A stretch of DNA of 64,000 nt from NCBI GenBank assembly GCA_964291475.2, contig OZ220079.1, forward strand, positions 62,001 to 126,000, in the 5' to 3' direction. Of this stretch, positions 58,697 to 64,000 are shown one piece after another (the first letter of the stretch is position 1; each line of letters begins with the position of its first letter). The position numbers and the translations under genes are program-made. The notes below the pieces were generated by a model. It did no database searches. It saw nothing but the letters and a program-made list of their open reading frames with translations, and was not told where the DNA came from. Source of the DNA: DAOUKH01 sp964291475 (GTDB lineage Bacteria; Chloroflexota; Dehalococcoidia; SHYB01).

Positions 58697-59959
58697 ATGA
58701 AGCCGTCCGTAACGTTGGAGGACGTGCGCCGGGCCCGGAGTGCGATCGCGCATCTGGCGCTCAGGACGCCCATGCTGCCGGCGCACTCGCTCAGCGAGCT
58801 CGCGGGATGCGAGCTGCTCCTCAAGGCCGAGTGCCTACAGCGGGCGGGCTCGTTCAAGGTCCGCGGCGCCGCCAACAGGATCGCCGCCCTGACGCCGGAG
58901 GAGAAGGCGAGGGGCGTCATCGCCGCCAGCGCCGGCAACCACGCTCAGGGCGTCGCCCTGGCGGCAGGCAATCTGGGCATCCCCTGCACCATCGTGATGC
59001 CCGCCGGGGCCTCCATCCCCAAAGTGGAGGCCACCCGCGGCTACGGCGCGGCGGTGCTCCTCGAGGGCGACAGCTTCGACCAAGCCCAGAAACACGCCCG
59101 GCGCATCATGGGCGAGAGCGCCATGACTTTCATCCCCGCCTTCGACGACCCGGCGATCATCGCGGGACAGGGCACCATCGGCCTGGAGATGCTCGAACAA
59201 GGGGAAGACCTCGACGCGGTCGTCGTGCCGGTGGGCGGGGGCGGCCTGATATCGGGCATCGGGCTCGCGATAAAGGAGACGTTGCCCGGCATTACCGTGA
59301 TCGGCGTGCAGGCCGCCGCGGCCAGCGCGGTCGTCGATTCCTACAAGGCCGACCGGCGCCTCACCGTGAAGGGGTCGGCCACGGTGGCCGATGGCATCGC
59401 GGTGGGTACGCCGGGGAAGCTCACCCTGCCCCTCGTCTCCCGCTACGTCGACGAGATGGTGACCGTCGAGGAAGAGGAGATCACGCAGGCGATGATGCTG
59501 CTCCTGGAGCGCGGCAAGCTCCTCGTGGAGGGGGCCGGCGCCGTCGGTCTCGCCGCGGTGCTGGGCGGCAGGGTCCAGGTAGCCGGCAAGCGGGTGGCGG
59601 TGGTGTTGAGCGGCGGCAACGTCGACGCCAACCTGATCGCGCGCGTCGTCGAGCACGGGCTCGCCCACGCGGGCCGCTACCTCGTCCTCCGCTTCCTCCT
59701 GGACGACAGCCCCGGCCGCCTGAGCCGGCTGCTCAACATCGTCTCCGGCGCCGAGGTGAACGTGCTCGACATCGGCCATCTCCGGCATTCCCCCTCGGTC
59801 CACCTGGGGCAGGTCGAAATCCAGCTCACGCTGGAGACGAGGAACGCCGAGCATACCGAAGAAGTCCAACAACGCCTCCGCGACGCCGGCTACACGCCCT
59901 ACGCGATAGCGCCGGTCGACGCCCCCGCCCCGTCCTTGGAGGACAAGCCGGCACCGTAG
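58697..59959 (+). CDS. ilvA: Threonine ammonia-lyase with C-terminal ACT domain
   Basis: PLP enzyme that converts threonine to 2-oxobutanoate. The ATG with GGAGACG upstream gives 420 residues. The PLP lysine is K54 in AGSFKVRGA, with SAGNHAQGVA and the phosphate-binding VPVGGGGLISG. The C-terminal 75 residues are an ACT domain (RYLVLRFLLDDSPGRLSRLL). The length fits the family that groups with catabolic TdcB plus ACT; whether it is biosynthetic (IlvA) or degradative is uncertain. The open frame upstream lies in the repeats and is not coding. Confidence 0.92.
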   Translation: MKPSVTLEDVRRARSAIAHLALRTPMLPAHSLSELAGCELLLKAECLQRAGSFKVRGAANRIAALTPEEKARGVIAASAGNHAQGVALAAGNLGIPCTIVMPAGASIPKVEATRGYGAAVLLEGDSFDQAQKHARRIMGESAMTFIPAFDDPAIIAGQGTIGLEMLEQGEDLDAVVVPVGGGGLISGIGLAIKETLPGITVIGVQAAAASAVVDSYKADRRLTVKGSATVADGIAVGTPGKLTLPLVSRYVDEMVTVEEEEITQAMMLLLERGKLLVEGAGAVGLAAVLGGRVQVAGKRVAVVLSGGNVDANLIARVVEHGLAHAGRYLVLRFLLDDSPGRLSRLLNIVSGAEVNVLDIGHLRHSPSVHLGQVEIQLTLETRNAEHTEEVQQRLRDAGYTPYAIAPVDAPAPSLEDKPAP

Positions 59960-60072
59960 GGCCGCCGGCCGACAAGCTTTCGAAGAGGCGGTCCAGGCGC
60001 GGCGCGGGGGTATACTAAGCGGCAGTAACGAACTGCGTTCAGCCCCGGCAAAAAGGAAGATCGAGGTGACGC

Positions 60073-60312
60073 ATGGCGAACTGGGAAGCGTGCTCGGCGG
60101 TCGAAAGCGTACCCGGCAGGCTCAGCGGCGCCTGGGTGTTCACCGGGACCAGGGTGCCCGTATCCGCCTTGTTCGGCAACCTCGCGGCGGGAGCCACGGT
60201 GCAGGACTTTCTCGACTGGTTCCCGGGAGTGGAGGAATGGCAGGTTACGGCAGTGTTGGAACACGAGGTCGAGAGCCTAGACGCGAAAGTCGACATTGAA
60301 AGTCCTGTTTGA
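60073..60312 (+). CDS. DUF433 domain protein, putative antitoxin
   Basis: The 79 residues include GTRVPVSALFGNLAAGATVQ then DFLDWFPGV, the DUF433 helix-turn-helix core with its 'GTRVPV' motif. DUF433 proteins are regarded as VapB-like antitoxins and are commonly paired with DUF5615 PIN-like proteins, as here. AGGAAGATCGAGGTG lies upstream. A TATACT at 60011-60016 may be the -10. The last 17 bases overlap the next gene. Confidence 0.85.
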   Translation: MANWEACSAVESVPGRLSGAWVFTGTRVPVSALFGNLAAGATVQDFLDWFPGVEEWQVTAVLEHEVESLDAKVDIESPV

Positions 60313-60613
60313 CCACGGGCCCCCCGCGCCGCTCCGCGGTTACATTCCAGAACATGCCGTCGATACGGCTGCCGAGAAGGGCTGGTCGGAACTAGGCAAC
60401 GGGGACCTTCTGGACCATGCCGAAAGAGAAGACTACGAGCTATTAATCACCACCGACCAGAGCATGAGGTACCAGCAGGACCTTAGCCGCAGGTCAATGG
60501 CCATCATCGTCCTGTGTTCTAACCGGTGGCCCGATGTCCGACTGCGAATGGAAGACATCCGCACCGCCATTAACGGGATACAGCCCGGCGAACTGAAGGA
60601 AGTCCCCATTTAG
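60296..60613 (+). CDS. DUF5615 PIN-like protein, putative toxin
   Basis: TTG start (MKVLFDHGPPAPLRGYIPEH) inside the end of the DUF433 gene. The 105 residues have the PIN-like acidic residues in LFDHG, ENGD-like GNGDLLDHAERE and LLITTDQSMRYQQDLSRR. Family members are predicted Mut7-C/PIN-type RNases partnered by DUF433 proteins. The coupled arrangement supports a toxin-antitoxin or RNA-regulatory module. Base composition is less G+C-rich than neighbours. Confidence 0.85.
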   Translation: MKVLFDHGPPAPLRGYIPEHAVDTAAEKGWSELGNGDLLDHAEREDYELLITTDQSMRYQQDLSRRSMAIIVLCSNRWPDVRLRMEDIRTAINGIQPGELKEVPI

Positions 60614-60642
60614 ACGGGGGATGGAGCGGGCGGGGGAGCCCT

Positions 60643-60828
60643 CTACTCCGGCGGCAGGTCGGGGGGCAGGAGGTTGGCAACGCCGTCGTCGATGCGGTAG
60701 GTCAGGCCGCTGTCGGGGCTGTGCAGCGTGCCCGCGACGACCTCGCCGCCGTGCTCCACCTCGACGGTGAGGACGAGCCTGCCCTTGCTCACCGGACAGA
60801 CCAGTATCTCGGCGAGGTCCTTGCGCAC
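60643..60828 (-). CDS. Trm112-like small protein
   Basis: GTG at 60826-60828 gives 61 residues: MRKDLAEILVCPVSKGRLVL through SGLTYRIDDGVANLLPPDLP. This matches the UPF0434/Trm112 group, where the family's CPxC is CPVS here. In other systems Trm112 stabilises methyltransferases; the bacterial role is not defined. It lies 7 bp after the HpaB-like gene in the same operon. Confidence 0.82.
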   Translation of the reverse strand: MRKDLAEILVCPVSKGRLVLTVEVEHGGEVVAGTLHSPDSGLTYRIDDGVANLLPPDLPPE

Positions 60829-60835
60829 GGGCCCC

Positions 60836-62278
60836 TCAGCGGATCCCCGCGACTTTGAGTGCGTACTGGACGGCGGTCTTGGCGTCGTAGGCGCGGTAGA
60901 TCGCCAGCTTCTCCGCCTCCAGCGACCCCTCGGCATGGATCGCCAGCACGGTGTGGTAGCCGCCGAACTCGCCGGTGGTGAGCTCGGCGATCATGTGGAT
61001 CGCCTTCAGGCGGTCCTCCGCCGAGACACCGGCGCGGCCGCCGAGGTAGCGCTCGACGTAGGCGCGCGTCTCGGGGCTCTCCAGGTCCTCTTTCCCAGGC
61101 GCGGTGACGAGCAGCCCGCCGGTGATGTCCTGGACGTGCTGCAGGGCCTCGTGGTAGCCGTGGGCGAAGTGCCATTTCGCCACGTTGGAGTACAGCCGGT
61201 TGGGGACGGCCTGCTCCGGGACGATTTCGTCGCAGTGGTAGGCCGCCATCCGCAGCAGCCCTTTGACCCCCTGCGCGTAGGCTCCCAGCCAGGTGAGCTT
61301 GTCCCGCACGTGGCCCGCCCGCGCGATGCCGTTGTAGTCGGACATGAGGATGGCGGAGCCGACGAGCAAGTCGAGCAGGGGCTGCTTGTACGAGACGGCG
61401 GTGAAGCGGTGGTAGTCCACGAACCGCAGCGCCAGCGGGCCGGCGTACTGGTGCTCGCCGGCGAGGAAGACCCGTTCCCAGGGGACGAAGACGTCGTCGA
61501 AGACGGTGAGGGTCTCCAGCATCCGGTGCTTCGACCCCATGGGGAACTGGAACTCGTCGTCGTGGTCGCCGGTGTAGACGGCGGTGATCAGCTTCAGCCC
61601 GGGGGTGTTCATGGGGATGGCGAAGGAGACGGCGTAGTCGGCGTCAGGCTCGTCGAGGTTGCGCGTGGGGAGGACGATCAGCTCGTTGCTGTTGACGGAG
61701 ACCGAGGTGTGGACCTTGGCGCCGCGGACGACGATGCCGTCGCTGCGGCGCTCGACGATGTGGACGTAGTGGTCGGGGTGCTCCTGCTCCGAGGGGCGCT
61801 TGCTGCGGTCGCCCTTGCTGTCGGTCTGGGCGACGGCGACGGCGAGGTCGTTGCGGGAGCAGTGCTGGTAGAACGCCTTGACCCGCTCCGAGTACTCGGT
61901 GCCGAGGGCGTCGTCCATCTCGGCGGCGACGTTGCGGAGGGCGAAGAGCGCGTCGGTGCCGATCTCCTTGATGAGGGTGACCATCGTGTTGCCGGTGCGG
62001 GTGGCGAGGTCGATGAGGTCGGAGCGCTTGACGAGGTCGTCGGGCGACTGGGGGACGTGGAACATGCGGCTGATCGGTTCGCCGTTGTCGGCGTCGGCGG
62101 CGACCGCGAGGTCGGCGTGCTCCGGGTCCTCGGCGAGGTCGAAGTCGATGGCGGCGTGCTCGACGGCGACCTTCATCAGCGGGTGCGTGGTGACGTCGTC
62201 GACTCGTTGGCCGCGGTAGTAGACGGTGCGCCCGTCCCGCAGGCTCTCGATATACTGGGCAGCCGTTCTAAGGGCCAT
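60836..62278 (-). CDS. 4-hydroxyphenylacetate 3-hydroxylase family (HpaB-like) protein
   Basis: The ATG at 62276-62278 with CGGAGAAA upstream gives 480 residues starting MALRTAAQYIESLRDGRTVY, the family N-terminus. Other marks are the flavin-site region GDRSKRPSEQEHPDHYVHIV, VVRGAKVHTS, VPWERVFLAGE and the end YRAYDAKTAVQYALKVAG. The iron-sulfur cysteines of the related 4-hydroxybutyryl-CoA dehydratase are not evident, so an FADH2-dependent aromatic or pyrrole-type hydroxylase is more likely. The reductase partner is not in the window. Substrate unknown. Confidence 0.87.
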   Translation of the reverse strand: MALRTAAQYIESLRDGRTVYYRGQRVDDVTTHPLMKVAVEHAAIDFDLAEDPEHADLAVAADADNGEPISRMFHVPQSPDDLVKRSDLIDLATRTGNTMVTLIKEIGTDALFALRNVAAEMDDALGTEYSERVKAFYQHCSRNDLAVAVAQTDSKGDRSKRPSEQEHPDHYVHIVERRSDGIVVRGAKVHTSVSVNSNELIVLPTRNLDEPDADYAVSFAIPMNTPGLKLITAVYTGDHDDEFQFPMGSKHRMLETLTVFDDVFVPWERVFLAGEHQYAGPLALRFVDYHRFTAVSYKQPLLDLLVGSAILMSDYNGIARAGHVRDKLTWLGAYAQGVKGLLRMAAYHCDEIVPEQAVPNRLYSNVAKWHFAHGYHEALQHVQDITGGLLVTAPGKEDLESPETRAYVERYLGGRAGVSAEDRLKAIHMIAELTTGEFGGYHTVLAIHAEGSLEAEKLAIYRAYDAKTAVQYALKVAGIR

Positions 62279-62379
62279 CGTTGTTTCTCCGTAGGGTCTA
62301 CTCGAAGCGCGGCTATCATACCAAGGACGCCGGAAGGCCGGTCGAAGGCGCAGCGCCGGCACCGGCGAGGAGGCGGCGG

Positions 62380-63282
62380 ATGATTTCGGGGGAGAAGATT
62401 CTGGTCACCGGCGGGGCGGGGCGCGTCGCCTTTCCCATCGCCCGCGAGCTGGCCAAGCGCAACGAGGTCTGGGCCATGGCCCGCTTCTCGAACCCCGCCG
62501 ACGCGGAGCGGCTCGAGACGCACGGCATCACGCCGATGAAGCGCGACCTAGCGGAGAGCTTCGACGGCGTGCCCGAAGACTTCACCTACGTCTGGCACGC
62601 GGGGGCGCTGGTCGGGGAGGAGGCCGAGCGCGACTGGCGGTACACCTTCGAGGTCAACGCGCAGGCCACGGGCCGGCTCATGAAACACTGCCGCGGGGTG
62701 AAGGGCTTCCTCCACTGCTCCACCGGCTCGCAATACCACTACCAGGGGCACCGGCCGCTCAAGGAGTCCGACCCGCCCGGTATCCATACGCATATCTACA
62801 GCCTCTCCAAGATCGCCGCCGAGGCCGTCGTTCTCTACGCCTCCCGCGAGTGGGACATCCCCACCACGATGATCCGCATCTGCTCCGCCTACGGCCCCGA
62901 GGGCGGCGCTCCCGTCAGCCGGCTCGATGCCCTCGTCGAGGGCCGCCCCATCCGGCTCCATCCCGATAAGCCGAACTACTTCAATCCCATCCACGAGGAC
63001 GACCAAGTCGAGCTCGGCATCAAGGCCCTCGAGCTGGCGAGCACGCCGCCGCTCATCGTCAACTGGGCCGGCAGCGAGACCACAACCGCCGAGGAGTACT
63101 GCGCCTACATGGGCGGGCTCATCGGCAAGGAGCCGATCATCGAGTACACCGAGGAGGCCTACACGCCCCTCTGGCCCGACGTGACCTACATGCACGAGGT
63201 CCTGGGCCGCACCAAGGTGCACTGGAAGGACGGCCTCCGCCGTGTCATCGAGGTGCGGTACCCGGAACTGCTCAAGGGTTGA
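62380..63282 (+). CDS. NAD-dependent epimerase/dehydratase (extended SDR)
   Basis: The ATG with GAGGAGG upstream gives 300 residues. The Rossmann motif is VTGGAGRVAFPIARELAK, followed by WHAGALVGEEAERDW, a Ser in HCSTGSQYHYQG, and Tyr and Lys of the catalytic motif in YSLSKIAAEAVVL. IRICSAYGPEGGAP is family-typical. It is divergent from the HpaB-like gene. Substrate unknown; nucleotide sugar or an aromatic catabolite are both possible. Confidence 0.88.
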   Translation: MISGEKILVTGGAGRVAFPIARELAKRNEVWAMARFSNPADAERLETHGITPMKRDLAESFDGVPEDFTYVWHAGALVGEEAERDWRYTFEVNAQATGRLMKHCRGVKGFLHCSTGSQYHYQGHRPLKESDPPGIHTHIYSLSKIAAEAVVLYASREWDIPTTMIRICSAYGPEGGAPVSRLDALVEGRPIRLHPDKPNYFNPIHEDDQVELGIKALELASTPPLIVNWAGSETTTAEEYCAYMGGLIGKEPIIEYTEEAYTPLWPDVTYMHEVLGRTKVHWKDGLRRVIEVRYPELLKG

Positions 63283-63327
63283 GAGGTCAAGCGGCAGAGC
63301 GGCGCCCAAGGGCGCCCGCGCGCCTGC

Positions 63328-63372
63328 GGTGCGCGTCCTCTCTCAATCTCCCCCATAGGGGGAGAGGCTTAA
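63328..63372. repeat. Intergenic repeat, family B (reverse)
   Basis: Reverse copy: GTGCGCGTCCTCTCTCAATC then TCCCCCATAGGGGGAGAGGC. It reaches into the stop codon of the SbcD-like gene. Confidence 0.78.
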
Positions 63373-64000
63373 TCCCGCTCTTCGTCGTGGGCTTCCATGA
63401 GGCGGCGGGCGTAGGCGGTGAGCTTTTCGGCGCGCTCCTTAGGCGTTTCGCGGGTCTGGAGGTAGAGCTCGAGGACTTGGGTTGGCGTGCGGCCTTCCAG
63501 CGACACCGCACCGAGGCGGGTGCGCTGCTCACGCTCGACCTCCCGCGAGAAGGATGCGACCGTGTGCGCCCCGGCCTCCTCCAGCGCGCGGCGAATGTCG
63601 CGCTCGCGCAGCATGGCCGCCGTCGACGCCGGAGTCTTCACCCGCACGCGCACGATCGCGCCGCGGACGTGGTGCCGCCCGATGGCGCGGAGCACGGTCG
63701 CCGTCGGGTCGAGGTCGTCCTCGTCGACGGCCTGGTCGATGGTGACGAAGGAGCGCGCCTGCACCCGGCGCAGCTCGAGGCCGGTCACGCGATGTCCGAG
63801 GTCGGCAGCGGGGTCGAGGTCGAGGACGTAGAAGCCCTTGGCCTCGTGGTCCTCCTCGCCGAAGTCGACGCGCTGCAGGCTCCCCGCATACACCATCGGT
63901 AGGCCCGATGTGGACAGCTCCTGGCGGCGGTGGATGTGGCCCAACGCGACGTAGTCGACGGGCCGGCCCGCGAGGTCGCTTTGGAGCAGTACGTGGTCCT
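63369..64000 (-). CDS. SbcD/Mre11-like exonuclease subunit, C-terminal part
   Basis: Partial: the start lies beyond base 64000. The visible 210 residues begin in the phosphoesterase domain, with DYVALGHIHRRQELS supplying the last metal-binding GHxH and PMVYAGSLQRVDFGEE typical of SbcD/Mre11. A capping domain follows (ARSFVTIDQAVDEDDLDPTA), then a helical end (ERAEKLTAYARRLMEAHDEE). With SbcC it would process DNA hairpins and double-strand ends. The partner gene is not visible. Confidence 0.85.
   Translation of the reverse strand, partial: DHVLLQSDLAGRPVDYVALGHIHRRQELSTSGLPMVYAGSLQRVDFGEEDHEAKGFYVLDLDPAADLGHRVTGLELRRVQARSFVTIDQAVDEDDLDPTATVLRAIGRHHVRGAIVRVRVKTPASTAAMLRERDIRRALEEAGAHTVASFSREVEREQRTRLGAVSLEGRTPTQVLELYLQTRETPKERAEKLTAYARRLMEAHDEERD

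Overview
The window is G+C-rich bacterial chromosome from what looks like a free-living member of the Chloroflexota, most like the SAR202/Dehalococcoidia side. The lineage call is inference. It rests on the S12 protein with the insertion seen in Gram-positives and Chloroflexi, the order secY-adk-map-infA-rpmJ-rpsM-rpsK-rpsD-rpoA-rplQ-truA-rplM, a DUF3090 protein, a DUF433/DUF5615 pair, and many acyl-CoA dehydrogenases, metal-dependent amidohydrolases, luciferase-like (LLM) oxidoreductases and short-chain dehydrogenases. No rRNA, tRNA, CRISPR array, phage or transposase was seen.

Bases 1-21660 are one giant minus-strand translation superoperon. It reads from a strong sigma-70-type promoter (TTGACA, 17 bp, TAGACT) through rpsL-rpsG-fusA, the S10 cluster, the spc cluster, secY-adk-map-infA-rpmJ, the alpha cluster with rpoA, then truA and rplM at the edge. 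Many neighbours overlap as ATGA. Several proteins carry unusual low-complexity tails (RpoA, S5, L4, L5, L13, S3). The extreme case is S17, whose tail of about 300 residues is built from a 20-residue acidic repeat. The S3 tail appears to be frameshifted.

Bases 21661-31302 are mostly accessory: a rhomboid protease, two acyl-CoA dehydrogenases, two amidohydrolases, a DUF429 protein, an LLM oxidoreductase and, at 27516-29104, a two-gene operon. Its first gene is a probable selenoprotein of the UGSC family, with in-frame UGA read as selenocysteine in a U-G-S-C redox motif. Its second gene is an uncharacterised cysteine-containing partner. A compact hairpin just after the UGA is a candidate bacterial SECIS element.

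Bases 31361-38602 hold thrS (no TGS domain), an infC-rpmI-rplT operon whose infC probably starts at AUA, a DtxR-like metalloregulator, and a ferric-iron-type ABC permease and ATPase with a palindrome over their putative promoter. Bases 38599-49127 are again catabolic: an LLM oxidoreductase, SRPBCC protein, two SDRs, an amidohydrolase, an acyl-CoA dehydrogenase and an amidase. They also hold a CcdA-TlpA-Asp-box propeller redox cluster and a DUF3090 protein.

Bases 49143-64000 hold TenA, two FmdB-like zinc ribbons, a quinone oxidoreductase, an SMP-30 lactonase-like protein, a translin-family protein, pth-ligA, folP-folK, threonine dehydratase with an ACT domain, a DUF433/DUF5615 toxin-antitoxin-like pair, a Trm112-like protein, an HpaB-type oxygenase, a nucleotide-sugar-type epimerase and the end of an SbcD-like nuclease. 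Intergenic spaces repeatedly contain three families of short hairpin repeats.
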